A model generated the notes under the pieces. It did not search any database and was not told where the DNA came from. It saw only the letters and a program-made list of their open reading frames with translations. Made by a program: the position numbers and the translations under genes. Shown here one piece after another: positions 11,911 through 23,754 of a stretch of DNA of 64,000 bases (its first letter is position 1; every line of letters begins with the position of its first letter). This stretch comes from Maylandia zebra (taxonomy: Eukaryota > Chordata > Actinopteri > Cichliformes > Cichlidae), in NCBI RefSeq assembly GCF_041146795.1, contig NC_135184.1:3559967-3623966 (forward strand). Reading direction: 5' to 3'.

Positions 11911-13814
11911 GAGATTTGGGGAAATACAGAATTGCAATCATATCAGTTTGATTGGAAGACACAACAAAAGCCGCCTGTGAATACCAATGAAAATCTTTTA
12001 TTAGTCTGCATTCATTTATATACATCGAGTGTGTATAAATACGAGTTTGGGCTGCGAGGAAATCTGGTCTGAGCCGCGAAACATTTTTCCTAATCTGCTG
12101 TTGTCCATACAGCAAATGAAATCGGGGCTGAAGCAGCGAGGCAGAAACATCACATTTTAATTCATTAAACTGATGATTAAAGCTGTGTTAGGACACAGTC
12201 GGCTGCTCCATATTAGTTCCCAGAAATCCTGTGAAGGGACTTCAGTCAGCCGTCCGTGATTACACGCAGGCCAAAGCAGAGCACACTTTGCATGTTTGCG
12301 ACGCGCCCTGGTGCCGATCGGACGTCCGCTTTGTTTTATTTTTCCAGTCTGTGGTTTACTGTGAAGTGAGGCGGTGATTAGTATTATACAGTGACAGCTG
12401 GTGGAGAAACCTGCCCGGCTCCAGAGACAATATTTACAGGTGTGACCTTGAACTGTGTGTTCAGATTTATTCGGTGCTGCATAACGAAACACAACTCGGG
12501 TCCACAGCAAGTCCATGTAGAGCGATGACTGCTCACACTGACTGCTGCATGATGAGAACCAGTAGGTAATAGATGAGGACGATGCAGTGTGGCTGAAAAT
12601 ATATTTTTTCTCTGAATCTGTTAAAAGCATTTCTGTGTTGTTTACTCATAAAATATAACTATACTTTAAGCAATTATGTACAATTCTGGCTGGAAGAAGT
12701 TAGTGAAACCTTAGATTTGAAAGGGAAGTTTGCAGAACCGGTAAGAAGGGCACAGATTTTTTTTTCTCCAAAGCTTTGATATCTGAAGTTCGCTTGTAGT
12801 TGGTGGCATAAAGGCAAATAGTCAGTACAGCGAGCCTACGTGTCAGGTTATGAGGTGTAGAGAGGACCCAAACGCAAGACACAAGGACAGAAGAATGAAA
12901 TAAAATTTCACTGTAGCTGAAAAAACAGGAACACTGGAATAATCAGAGCTGTAAGTGAAGGAGAACAACCAGAGGCTTTGAACAAGAACACATGACAGAT
13001 CAAGATGGTGTAATTAACAAACGTCTTAGCAGAAAATGCAACACTGCAAACAAAGCGAGAAGTGTTAGGTTGGCAAAAAAAGAATGCATAAATGTAACTG
13101 GTGTGTTCCTGCATTGTATCTGACAATGAAAGATGAAAAGAAAGACCTCCAAGTAAATAACTGGCCCGCTCAAGCTCCTATAACCAAATATAAAGCAAGA
13201 CTGATCTGTTCAAGCAAGCATTAACAGCACCTATACACATACGTGGCACACACATATTCACAGCATGTAGTAAAGACAGGCGTAATGATGACAACACAAT
13301 CAGAAACATCAGGGTGGATAAAGGTACAATTAGTGTTGGAAAAGAAATGACACCGACCTCTCCCGCAGGGGAATTGTAGAAAAAAAGGAGAGGCCAAAGG
13401 GGTACCCCAAATTTATAGGGTTGCACCAAAGAAGAAGAAGAAGAAAAGGATGAAGAGGGGCTCTAACTGATAATGAAGATAACTACAGGCTCGGAGGTCC
13501 TAAAAGTCACGTATACCAGGAACAGTTTGGGGTTTAGAACACATTTTGTGTGATTATAATAATATGTAATTTACGACCCAGTTACATATTTCACATCTAC
13601 CTCTTTCATTTGCAGTTGAAGGAGATACTCTGGTTTTGCCTGAGCTGCCATCACACACACCTCACCCCCAGAGATCAGCAGTCATAGCAAAGTAGCATAT
13701 TCATAACCATAGCACAGCATAGTTAGCTCATTTATTTCACAGGGTGAGGACAACGTGCAGCATTCTCCTGACCTGTGGCCTCCACCTCTAGACCTCCTGG
13801 GAATGTCTCCAGCA
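11911..13814. other. Gene-free stretch
   Basis: No exon or repeat was recognised. A short GAA-rich run sits at 13430-13446. The long minus-strand frame at 12157-12630 has no domain and lies in ordinary composition; I regard it as chance. Confidence 0.45.
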
Positions 13815-14275
13815 TTAAAGGTCCCATTGGGCAGCATCCAGAAATGGAACCACCAGGACTCTTCCTAAAGGTGGCCGTCTGGCCAATCTGAGTGATCAGG
13901 GTAGAAGGGCCTCAGTCATGGAGGTGACCAAGACCCTGATGATCGCTGCGGGGATGTTTCTTGACATCAGGAACCATGAGACTAGTCAGGGTCAGGGGAA
14001 AGATGAATGCAGCAGTGGACCTCAGACTGCAGTGAAGGTTCATCCAACAGGACCAAAGGAGTGGTTTCTGGACCAGTCTGTGCACAGAGCTCAAACTTGA
14101 ACCTGGTTGAACATCTCTGGATCTGAAAATGGCTGCGCACTGACGCACCCCATCCAACCTGAGGGAGCTTGAAGGGTTCTTCAAAGAACAGGTGTGCCAA
14201 AGGCAGTGAATACTTTTGTTCAGGTTATATTTTTGTTTGTATTCCAAAGAATCTTTTTTCACTTTGTCATCGTGT
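13815..14275 (+). pseudogene. Decayed Tc1/mariner transposon, internally deleted
   Basis: Tc1-type transposase moves its element into TA sites with a DDE catalytic domain. The N-terminal part is recognisable as nucleotide sequence: aatggaaccaccaggactct (13848-13867), then ggtggccgtctggccaa and gaggtgaccaagaccc, the region after the paired-like DNA-binding domain. At about 13945 it jumps directly to ggggatgtttctt and gagactagtcagggtcaggg, from much later in the gene, so several hundred bases of the catalytic core are gone. The C-terminal part follows (gaacatctctgg, ccatccaacctgagggagct, caggtgtgcc) with the downstream gaatacttttgt. Stops and shifts are present throughout. Terminal inverted repeats are not clear. 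Confidence 0.75.
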
Positions 14276-15725
14276 GTAATCTGAACATTGTTCTGACTCG
14301 TGTCTGTGTAAATCCTGTGAATAGCTGCTTTTGGCCTGGTGGAACTATTTATAATTCTAACAGCTGTTAGAGGAAATTACCCCTTGTCTCCTGTCCATAC
14401 TGGAGATACTGAGTGTGGCTGCGACTCCTTGAACTTCTTCTGGGACTATTTTTTAGTTCCTAGGATGTTTTTTACAACACGTGAAACTTTTGTCATCATG
14501 TTACACGAGGAGTGTGCAACGTGTGCCAGAAAGCATGAATGACACACAAACGTACTCTTAGTTTGTTGGAATCTGCCCACATTCATGAAACATGTTTTAG
14601 AGGAAACCACAGCAAAAACACAGAGCACTATTTTCAGATTAAACGAGGTGTCGCCAGCCGTGACTGTGACGACCTGCTGCTGATGGTAAAAACAGGTGTG
14701 TGTTTTTAAGGCCAAAGACCAGTGAGTTGCAGAGCTCTGTAACGCTCCGCATTTACTCCCAATCATATTTTCCTAATGCAGAGATCAGAGTTCAGAATGC
14801 AGAGAGGCAAAACCAGTGTTGTCCTCACAGTTTGCTTCACAGGCATCAGGCCGCTGACTGTGAGTGTCTCAGCTGCTCTGGCACGCTGCTCCTTGTGCAG
14901 CCGAAGCTGTTAATTATGGCAGCCGGTTCACAGTTTCGATAGCAGTGCTTTGGCGCTCTGCGACATCCCAACTGTCAGTTTAATCATAGAGCGCGGGGTC
15001 GACGACGCCGACCGCGCCGGGCTGTCTCTGCCTCGCCTCATCCCACACTGCAAAAAATGCCACAATCCCAGTTTCTCAACCTCTGTGACTCATGATGTGT
15101 CACAGACATGGAACCCACAGCGTGGGCTGGAGTGAGTGTCGAAGTGAATTGCAGGTCAACAAGGTGTAAAGTTCAGCATCAGGTTAATACCAAAGAAAGT
15201 ACACGACTTCTTTATTGCTTTATTGTTTGGATTCATGAGGAAGATAAATGTGTAACATTGGAGAAGGAAACTCAGCCAGATGTGGACTGCAGCTGTAAAT
15301 CAGAGGGTTGGTGGGGTTCTGCATACATTCGGTCATTACATCAATGCAAAATCTCCATCTTGCCAAATCATTTGTGTCTGTATCAAGTCCTAAAATCAGT
15401 CTTTGTCTGTTTTATGTGTTTGTAATTCAAGTTCTCAGTGTTTGTATTTTAACACATGCGATAATGAGACCATTTTATTTGTTGTTTTTAATGAAAGAAT
15501 GTTTTAAGACCTGAACGAGACTCTTCTTGCAGTGTGCAGGATTCCTCCACTTCATCGCTTCATCTGGTGGTTTATGTTTCGTGGTTTCCAAAAACAAACA
15601 CACAGTACAGTACAGCGCCGTCAGCGTGACTTGGTTCAAGCAGAGTGCACTCTGAAGTAGTTTGCTCCCAAAGCAAAGCATCAGATCACATCCATACCAG
15701 CTCTAGTGCTGATGAACCTGGTACA
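14276..15725. other. Gene-free stretch
   Basis: No supported gene or repeat. Several 60-105-codon frames occur on both strands without domains or splice context. Confidence 0.45.
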
Positions 15726-15726
15726 T

Positions 15727-15770
15727 GTCCATCCATCCATCTTTTCCCGCTTGTCCAGGGCCAAATCTAC
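15727..15770 (+). repeat. CATC-repeat-linked module, short copy
   Basis: Three to four catc units run directly into cttttcccgcttgtccaggg. The long CATC array at 32489-32857 ends in a related sequence (ctcttaaccacttgtccagt), so both are copies of a dispersed repeat that carries the tetranucleotide at its edge. Confidence 0.5.
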
Positions 15771-16483
15771 TTGGTCTATCCAAACAAACCGGTAGAGTTC
15801 ATGCACTGAAAACTGTTTAGGGTGAGATGGGAGAGGTACTCAGTTGGGTTTAGGCTTTAGAATCTGAACCTCATTCTTGGCGGCAGAAAATTTGACAAAA
15901 CTCGAAGTGAGGGAGTGAGAACAACCTGAGACTGCACTCCTGTGTGAATTATGGCGGTAACACTCCTGCAGCCGCCCTTATGTGTAGTTTTATTGCTGTT
16001 TCTAAGTGATAACTCTTAGAAACAGCAACCATGGCGATAACAGCTGACTGACCCTATCAGTTATACCTTGGGATTAATTATTTTAATTGGTTTTTAGCTT
16101 AAAGGGAAGTTTCATTTATAGATACAGCCATTGTACTTAGTAAGAATGACACAGTAAACAAAAACACATACCTGACCAGTCGAGATGAATATCTTTGATG
16201 GTGCAGATTTCAGCTTTCAGCATTAGAGCAGACAGTACAGGTGTTTGGATGAGTTTATTTCTGAACAGCTGACTGTACGGTATGTTGTTAAGCATTTTCC
16301 TCGCCTGCAGCTGCCACTCGAGGTCGATGTGAGTAAAGATACTAAAACGAGCTCAGAACATCGAGTGAAATCACACAGCAGCTTTTCATTTGCACTAAAT
16401 CCTGTTTGCTTTTGTAAAAGGCTGTTGGTGTTCAAAGAAGGTTTGCTGTTCCCGGAGGCTTTTACACTGAAGCTTTCCCCCCT

Positions 16484-16484
<1 letters not shown>

Positions 16485-16516
<32 letters not shown>
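16485..16516 (+). repeat. (CA)n microsatellite
   Basis: About 15 uninterrupted CA units following a pyrimidine-rich stretch. Read on the opposite strand it is (TG)n. Confidence 0.95.
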
Positions 16517-16517
<1 letters not shown>

Positions 16518-16679
16518 CCAGCGACACATCAGAAGTGCTGCCTGAATTTTGGAAGGCTCATTAATGGTCCATTTCTGTGTGTGTTGATTTGATGTGTGTC
16601 ACCCGCCACCGTGAAGTGGCAGCAAATACGACATCCTGTCCTGGAAAGGGGCGAAAATAGCTGCTCATTAACTCGCTCT

Positions 16680-16681
16680 CA

Positions 16682-16772
<91 letters not shown>
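16680..16772 (+). repeat. Compound (CT)n(CA)n microsatellite
   Basis: About 10 CT units (16683-16704) followed directly by about 34 CA units to 16772, without interruption. This is the longest dinucleotide array in the window. Long CA/TG runs are unstable in length and can adopt Z-DNA. Apparent proteins across it (His-Thr or Cys-Val runs) are translation artefacts. Confidence 0.97.
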
Positions 16773-16775
<3 letters not shown>

Positions 16776-17646
16776 GGCAAACACAGCTGGATAAAACTAC
16801 GTAGACACACATTTTATTTGATCTCAAACACTTGAGGCTACAGACTTGTGCTCACACACATGTACGAAGGGTTACGTTACCATGACTGTATAAACTTTAT
16901 AATAAATAACTGTAAATAACCAAGATTATTGAAAATATGTGTAAACGTGTTTTAAATATATTATAAAATAAAATCGATGTGATTAGCTTTGCCTGTTCTG
17001 CAGTTATTGTGAGCTAGAGCACTTTTTCTAAAAGGCTACATGGAAAAACCAAAATGCATTTTTCAGATAATATTTTGTACTGAACACAACTGTTTTTTTT
17101 TTCATTTGCAATATTTGGAGTCTGTGCATGGCTCAATAGAGCAAACTCTCTACCCTCCTCTGTCCATATGTGGAAAGCTACAGTAGAGGCCGAGAAAGCA
17201 GCAGAAAGCCACATGAACTCTAGCTCTGCTCCAGCACAGGACTCTGAATCGACTGTTTGGCTCCACTTCTGTTTTTTGCCATAACTACATTTAATGGGAA
17301 GAGGGGAGAATTATTCCAGAATTATTAGCATATTTAGTCAAGAAAGTCTGACCCGAGTTTTCATATTAATCATCTGCAGGTTAGAGTTTTGCAGGATGAC
17401 AGCAGGCAGGAGGACAACAGGCTCAAGCTTCAGAGTTTGAAAAGTGAGGTTACTGGGGAACCACCAGCAGGGGGCGACTTCTCTGCTTGAAGATGAATCT
17501 TTGAGTTTGGCTTCCACTGGCAATAACAAGTCTTATAGACTACTTGCACTAGGGCATGTGACGTATTTCCGTTTCCAAATAGTACCGCTTGTGCGTTTCC
17601 GGTACGTTTGCTTATCTATCGGTAGCTATGCTAATGTCGCTTCAGA
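16773..17646. other. Gene-free stretch upstream of the THAP-domain frame
   Basis: No exon was recognised. The last 120 bases before the THAP frame hold a short GC-rich patch and ctatgctaatgtcgcttcag directly before its ATG. If the downstream gene is active, its promoter would lie here; no TATA box or terminal repeat is obvious. Confidence 0.4.
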
Positions 17647-18742
17647 ATGAGTATAAAAAGGAAAGTATTTAAAACAGAACATTTTCAAAAACAGGAGAAG
17701 AAATACTCCGAGCATTGCTGTGTCCCACTTTGTTCAGCTTCAGCCAAATTTAACGGCATACTAAGTTTTCATGCCTTTCCGACCCATTCCGACTTGAGAA
17801 GACAATGGCTGGTAAATATACGCCGGGATCATTTCACGATTACCTCTCACACCAGGGTCTGCTGCAGACACTTTGCCAGTGATCAACTCATAGAGCCAAC
17901 AACCCTCGATGGTCGAAGGCGGCTTATTAAAGGTGCTGTACCAACACTTTTTGAGTGGAATGGCTATAAAGTTGAACCACCGCGGCGTAGTGTTTGGGAG
18001 AGAACGGAGCGACGCCCTGAACTAGTTCCTCCTGACGATCAAGAAGAGCACAGTCTTACAAGAGATCATGACTACTGCTCAGTCCCTGAGCCATCTGCAT
18101 TGGACATATCTGCATCAGCTGCAGAAGACCTGTCCGAAGACGTGGAGACTCTGAGGAAGGAAATACAGGAGTTACGTGTCCAGCGAGAATTTGGGTTACA
18201 GCGTTTTGCTGGCTCCGACACTGACATCCGATTCTATACCAGGTACACCTAAGTTCTATTCAAGCTAACTGTTTAAAATATACCAAGGTCACCATCAGTT
18301 AAATTTAGAAAGTTTTTCCAGTCTTAATGAAAACAAAATAGAAATGTACTTTTTCTCTGCTGATTGTATGTTTTATGTAGATGCTTTAGTATTTAAACGA
18401 TATCCTAATGCTACAGGTAAAATACAACACCAAATACTCTTAATCAGACTATTTTATACAGCATACCATTAGCATATTTGTCACAGTTTATATTATTTTT
18501 ATGTCAGTGTGTAATGTTAATTAATGATTGACATGATGTATGTCTCTCTCGTGAATAGATTTCCAAGCTATGATCATTTGATGGCATTCTGGGTTTTGAT
18601 TGAGCCTTGCATCTATAAAATGATCCGGGTTTCAAGAGCCAAGTCAGCGGACTACAGCTTTCTTGGCTGCTGCCTCAAAGCACATTGTGCGCTGTCTATC
18701 TTGTGTGCTGCACAATATCGTTTATTATTTAGTATCTACTGA
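17647..18742 (+). CDS. THAP zinc-finger protein related to transposases, two exons, truncated
   Basis: THAP domains are C2CH zinc fingers that bind DNA; they occur in host regulators and in transposases. Exon 1 (17647-18242) starts at ATG and shows Cys24/25, Cys29, the FHAFP motif (41-45), Trp54, Cys72 and His75, then AVPTLF (97-102) closing the finger. An acidic linker follows, then a short coiled coil (about 165-185) and FAGSDTDIRFYTR. Exon 1 ends at a donor (AG/GTACAC, 18242/18243). A pyrimidine-rich acceptor (gaatag/attt, 18558/18559) rejoins the frame across one Arg codon, giving FPSYDHLMAFWVLIEP; fish THAP-transposase proteins have this F-T-R-F-P-x-Y pattern before a DDE_Tnp_4 domain. 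After IYKMIRV the similarity fades and a stop follows at 18740-18742, so the catalytic domain is missing. It is either a domesticated short gene or a broken Harbinger/ISL2EU-like transposon; I favour the second. Confidence 0.7.
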
Positions 18743-18759
18743 TATCTACTGCTAGCTAG

Positions 18760-19080
18760 TTTATTGTGATGTTGCCGTTTTTTTTATTATGTTGCTCTTT
18801 GTTGTTTGCTTTCTCTTCTGTGTTTTTTCTCCATACAGGTGACCCATGTTTTGTTTTTTTTTTCTTTGTTTGTTTGTTTGTTTTTCTTTCTTCCCCGCTT
18901 TCTCACCGTCTCTTCTCCCCTTTGGTTTTCTTTCTTCCCCCCCCCCCCTTCTCATCGTCTCTTCTCCCCTTTGGTTTTCTTTCTCTCCCTCTCTTTCTTT
19001 CATTCTTTCCCCCTGTCCTATCCCCCAATCATGTCTGTCCCGTTTGTAGCAACTGAAAATAAAATAAATTCATAATTATA
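18760..19080 (+). repeat. Pyrimidine-rich stretch ending in an A-rich tail, possible retroelement 3' end
   Basis: About 260 bases of T/C-rich plus strand, with a (TTTG)n patch at 18863-18881, a poly(C) run near 18939-18950 and an imperfect direct duplication (18902-18935 and 18952-18985, sharing gtctcttctcccctttggtt). It ends in gcaactgaaaataaaataaa. An A-rich tail with AATAAA after pyrimidine-rich sequence is typical of a LINE 3' end. No coding part remains, so the class is uncertain. Confidence 0.45.
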
Positions 19081-20585
19081 ATAAAGGTCAATCAAATGGA
19101 CCAATATGGCAAGGCCATGATGGTCCACTTGGTAAAATAAATCCGCTTGGCATCTTTCTTGGCCTTAAGACAACAATTCTGATGGCTAAAGATCCAAACG
19201 GGACACAAAAAAAACCAAAAAACGATCGGAACTCAGTCAATGTCACAAAGCACACGTCACTTTATCTGACATGGCTTCACAAACATGATGGCGAGTTGAG
19301 CGGCCTCCCCAGACACCAGATCTAGAGTAGACCTCTGTGGAACAGGAGGCTGGCAGCATGAACGTGCAGCAATGCTGAAATAATCAGATGCAATCATTTC
19401 TCAGAGGAAGGTTTCCAACATCTTGAAGTCAGAATGTTTACGGTGATCCTAAAAATGCGCTAGGTTGGTTTTACTGACGCTTTGTCAGCTCAGCTCTTTT
19501 ATTTTGAAGCAAAGTTTTCTCTGATTTGGCAGGAAGCTGCAGAGAGAGAGTCAGCAACAGTCGAGGAGACTGACGGGATTCTGGAAGTCGACGTGTTTTG
19601 TCAGCTGTGCCGGTCAGACGGGAAGTAGCTTCAGAGTCGTCAGGGTTGGGTGACGCTCCAGACGCACGACATGTGACACAGCGTGTGAGTGCTCAGAGAC
19701 TCCATACATCAACCTGACAGCATCCAGCCTGGGAGGTCGAGAAACGGTGCTGCTGCTGACAGAAGAGACGGGCCGGAGATAAAACAGAGCAGTCCTTATG
19801 CAAACATGCCTTCATGAAGTACAGCTTCAAATGTAATAGAAGATAAAAGAAGTCTGTTGTATTTGATTTACAAATGAGCTGCAAAACAAACCTAAAGAGA
19901 TTAAGGAGCGCTCTGGATCCTGATGATCAGCAGTTATATTTAAAATGCCCGATGATTCATCTTTGGGTTAGATTTGGTCACTATCTAACTCACATTGTAG
20001 AGATGAATGTATCTTTGGATGTGGCAGCAAACTATAGCTGAACATAGACTCCCAGGTGTGGAAGTCTTATGAAAAGATGACTGTTGCTTTGTGTTGGAAG
20101 TGAAGGTCACTGTGTGAGTATGTGTAAGTTCAATAAGGAGGATGTGTAATCACCCATCAGTCTGCTAGTCTATCCTTTACGTCGCTCCCATGTTTCTCAC
20201 CTTGTCAAACTCAACACTGACTTCATTACTCTGGTGCAATCATTTTCCGCAGTCTGCGACCCAATCAGCCTCCGCTCTGTGTGATGTAATGTAAGCACCT
20301 CCTTCTCATCTCCACCCTATCCTGCTCACTCAGCCTTCATCTTCACCATCGCCAGCGTCTTAGCTCTGGGACGTCCTGTCCTAGCTCTTATCACTTCTGG
20401 GACCCTGTTCTGCTTTGACTGTAAACGGTTTCAATTAACTTAATTGAATCATGATCAGTTCTCCCAAACAACCTCTCCTCATTGAATTTACATATATGAA
20501 CAACTGCTGTAGTCATTTTTTTTAAGCCTCATCTCACTGTGATGTGACATTTTGGCTTCATCTACATGTACAGGTGTATTTCATA
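19081..20585. other. Gene-free stretch
   Basis: No exon or intact repeat. The first 120 bases (around 19090-19180) may still belong to a dispersed repeat, but I cannot anchor it. Confidence 0.4.
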
Positions 20586-20845
20586 TTTAATTCAGTTCAG
20601 TTTTATTTATATAGTGCCAAATCACAACGCTTCAAGGTATGTAATATTGTAAGGTACAGACTCTACAGTATTAAAGAGAAACCCCAACAATCCAATCAGA
20701 TGGCCTCTGTGAGGAAGCTTTTGGCAACAGTGGGAAGGAAAAACTCCCTTTTAACAGGAACAAACCTCCACAGAGCCAGGCTCAGGAAGGGGCAGCTACC
20801 TGCCATGACTGGTTAGGAGTGAGAGACGAGAAACACACTGTTGAA
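20586..20845 (-). repeat. Dispersed repeat B, best copy
   Basis: Starts attcagttcagttttattt at 20589 and continues through tatatagtgccaaatcacaa, ggaaggaaaaactccctttt and aacaggaacaaacctccaca. In the opposite direction it ends tatataaataaaactgaact, an AATAAA-bearing tail, so I assign the functional strand as minus. It has no coding content. Degenerate copies at 11163, 31540, 49817 and 50010 show it is a dispersed family. The class is unknown; the tail suggests a retroposed unit or LINE 3' end. Confidence 0.7.
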
Positions 20846-21029
20846 GCGTGTGTAATCTTTAAGCCCAATCTTAAAAGTAGTGTAATTCCAGAAGATGAAA
20901 AACTAAACAAAAACCCAACTTTATTAGTCATGAACACACAGTGTAAAGTTTGACTTTATCCAGTGTGAGCTTAGCCTGAAAATCACACTAAGAATGACAA
21001 AGTTTACAAAATGGACTAAATGTTTTGTT

Positions 21030-21860
21030 CACAATGACCACGAGAAAGAAGTCAGAAAGTTACGAGCAAACCAAACCTTGATTTTGCTTAAACAATCAAA
21101 AACGGATGTGGGTGGGAGAGTAGCTGTGGGTGTGGAAGATAAGTAGAGCTGGGTGTCGTCTGCATAGCAGTGAAATTGGATGTTATATTTCTTGAAAATA
21201 TTACCTAGGGATAGGAGATAGATCATAAAAAGTAAAGGACCCAGGACAGAGCCTTGGGGTACACCAGAGTTAACTGGAATAGATCGTGATCTGTGAGTGA
21301 GTAACTGAACAAACTGTGAACGGCCAGATAAATATGAGGTAAACCAGGCGAGTGCTATATCGTTGATGCCAATAGATTTTAATCTATGAAGAAGGGAGTG
21401 GTGGGAGCATCGAAAGCTGCCAAAGGTCAAGGAGAATGAGGATGGCGATGAGTCCAGAGTCAGCTGCAAGCAGAAGATCATTTGTGATTTTTATTAGAGC
21501 TGTTTCTGTTCTATGAAATGAATGAAAGACAGACTGAAACTGTTCGTACAAGTTGTTTCCAGTGAGGTGTCCATGAACCTGTGCAGCCACTATCTTTTCC
21601 AGAATTTTGGCTACGAGAGAATTTTGGCTGAAATTGCCCTGAAATTATTTAAATTTGTAGGGTCTGAACCATTCTTTTTCAGTATTGGAGTGATCATTGC
21701 AGTTTTAAGAGAGGATGGAAAGGAACCAGAGATAAATAAGAGAGGAGTGTGTGATATCAATGAGCCAAGAGAGGGGAGTGAAAGTTTAACAAGATTAGTG
21801 GGCAGAGGGGCATTTCGTCCAGACCCAGAGGCTGCGTCCAGTTTTCATAGTCTCTGTAAA
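21030..21860 (-). pseudogene. L2/CR1-like LINE reverse transcriptase fragment, minus strand
   Basis: Read on the minus strand, pieces of the reverse transcriptase appear in order: LKKNGSDPTNLNNFRAIS (about 21690-21640), YEQFQSVFHSFHRTETALI (about 21550), [18 protein letters not shown] (about 21480), [37 protein letters not shown] (about 21260-21205), and the catalytic [12 protein letters not shown] (about 21170-21135). The YADD box is intact. Frame changes and stops break the protein, including one after LLDL that loses the first catalytic aspartate region. Neither a 5' nor a 3' end of the element is present. The [12 protein letters not shown] motif is the same as in the LINE at 44950, so they are probably the same family. 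Confidence 0.82.
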
Positions 21861-22637
21861 AAACATCTATTTTGAATGTTAGTGAATGCAGATCAACAGA
21901 ATAGATAAATCAGACTCATTCAGCTTCACTCTGTGTTGTTCTGCGTCGCCTGCAGCTCAAACACCAAACAGACCAACAGACACAACAACTGAGTGAAAGT
22001 TCAGAGAATGGAGGTTTACTCTGGTAGAGCAGATGAATAAACAAATCCTCATGCTCGACCGCTCTTTAAACAAACGTCCAAGCTGTCATTTTTGACACTG
22101 CGTTGATGTTGGCTTTGAATCAGAGAGACATCGAGGACATCACGGAAACATTTATAGTCAGAATCAACATTACAGACTGAGAAAATCACAGATTTTCATG
22201 TTGGAACAGTGACAGCATCATAGTATTCACAGTGTCAGCTGGTGGCAGTCATATTCCACCCTGTGGCTACAGCAACAGAGATGTAGGTCAGTGTGCTTAT
22301 AGCTGTCTTGGCTAACTGCATCCATAACATGAATTATTATGTTAACGGTTGCTCTGATGAAAAGAGCAGAGATGCATTTCCTCTCTGAGTAGACCCATGA
22401 ATGATAATGTTGTACAGCTCTGGGTGGAAAAAGCTTTTTAAACCATATTTTGGGGCCAAATCAAAAGTAAAACCAGCATTTTTTAAAAATGAATAAATAA
22501 ATTTGATTTTACTGGTGATTCATTGTACCCAATTTCAAAATAACTGCCCAGAGACATGGCAAAAATCGTGATGCCAAAGTGAAAGACTTGCTGCTTTTAT
22601 CAAAGTCATATTATACAACTTTCTTCCTAGACAGTTA
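21861..22637. other. Gene-free stretch
   Basis: No exon, RNA gene or repeat was recognised. Confidence 0.4.
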
Positions 22638-22850
22638 TAAATGGTAAATGGACTGGTTCTATATAGCGCTTTTCTAATACACTATATACACTACAGAGCT
22701 TTTCTTTCACAGCTACATTTGTGTTTAAATAAAGGATAACCGCTGGTTATCCTTTATTTAAACACACTGAGCAGGAGGAGGTTGGGGTGGATGGTGGGCT
22801 TTACAGGTGTTCACATTCAGACTTCCATCTGTCGCTGTTTCGAGGCAGCA
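22638..22850. repeat. Decayed dispersed repeat containing a perfect hairpin
   Basis: Begins aatggtaaatggactggttc and tatatagcgcttttctaat, a start I associate with a common fish repeat. It is disrupted by a perfect inverted repeat: 22720-22741 pairs with 22745-22766 (22 bp per arm, loop gct). Beyond it the sequence is unlike the repeat. No coding content. Confidence 0.5.
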
Positions 22851-23150
22851 AGAAGCTCGTTGGTCAAGGTTAAACCACAATTGTGGCTTTAATTAAATGT
22901 AGACATTCATCTAACATTGTGTTTCTGGTTCCAGTTGAATTCCTTGAAAATAATATCACATTCTCTTTCAGATTTCTACCTGATTAAATTTGATGTGAGT
23001 CAAACTGAGTTGTGCTGAATTAAATTATTGCACACTGGTCCAGCAGCAAAGGAGTCAGTGCCTCAGGCAGCGTGGACGCCGATAGCTTCGATGGGTATTA
23101 AAGCTGATGAGCCGGGTGTCCAGTTAATTTGTGTTGGCTGTAAAAAGCAG

Positions 23151-23388
23151 TGTACAATGCATCCACTTAACACACTGTTTGCTGCTACAGCTACACATGT
23201 TTCTTTTCCAACTATTTATTTATAAGTGACTTATGTATGTATGTATGTATATATATGTATATATTGTACTATTCTTAGTTAGCGTATTGTCTGTCTTGTC
23301 TTAATGTTGGTTTAAAATGGAGCACTGTAACAAAAAATAATTTCCCCCAGGGATCAATAAAGTATTCTGATTCTGATTCTGATTCTGA
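23151..23388 (+). mobile_element. Severely 5'-truncated L2-like LINE, 3' UTR only
   Basis: This stretch repeats the 3' end of the LINE at 3203-5156: catccacttaacacactgtt, the TATG/TATA patch, gttagcgtattgtctgtctt, then gggatcaataaagtattctg with attctg repeats. Against 4917-5150 I can see only about three differences over some 230 bases. Two insertions of one recently active family explain this better than an old duplication, because the flanks differ. Confidence 0.9.
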
Positions 23389-23746
23389 CCCGTGGGAAAC
23401 AGAGGGGAAGGTGGTGCTGATCTACAAGCTTATACAGCAGCTGCAGCTTGGTGCTAATAAATCACACAGGAGTGACTGTTTGGCTGTTCGGTTCTGGATC
23501 AGATAAGTTTGGGGAAACATTTTCATTTTATGTTCATAAAAAGATGTAAAATCTCAGCACATCACTGGATTTTTTAGGTGCAAACCTGAAAGGAAAGCAA
23601 TGGTTTATCAATAGGAATGTCAGCCAAACAGGATGATCTTCAGAGGATTTCAAACATTGAAATAAAGAAAGTTTACCCAGAATCAAACGACTCTTACTTG
23701 CTTGTCTTGTCTGTAATACATGTGATGGATCTATTTTTTTTAATTA

Positions 23747-23754
23747 TCTGTGTC
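23747..23754 (+). repeat. 8-bp target-site duplication, left (tctgtgtc)
   Basis: tctgtgtc directly precedes cagtgttgg at 23755 and the same octamer directly follows ccaacactg at 24694. An exact 8-bp duplication is the hallmark of hAT transposition. The right copy is 24695-24702. Confidence 0.9.
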
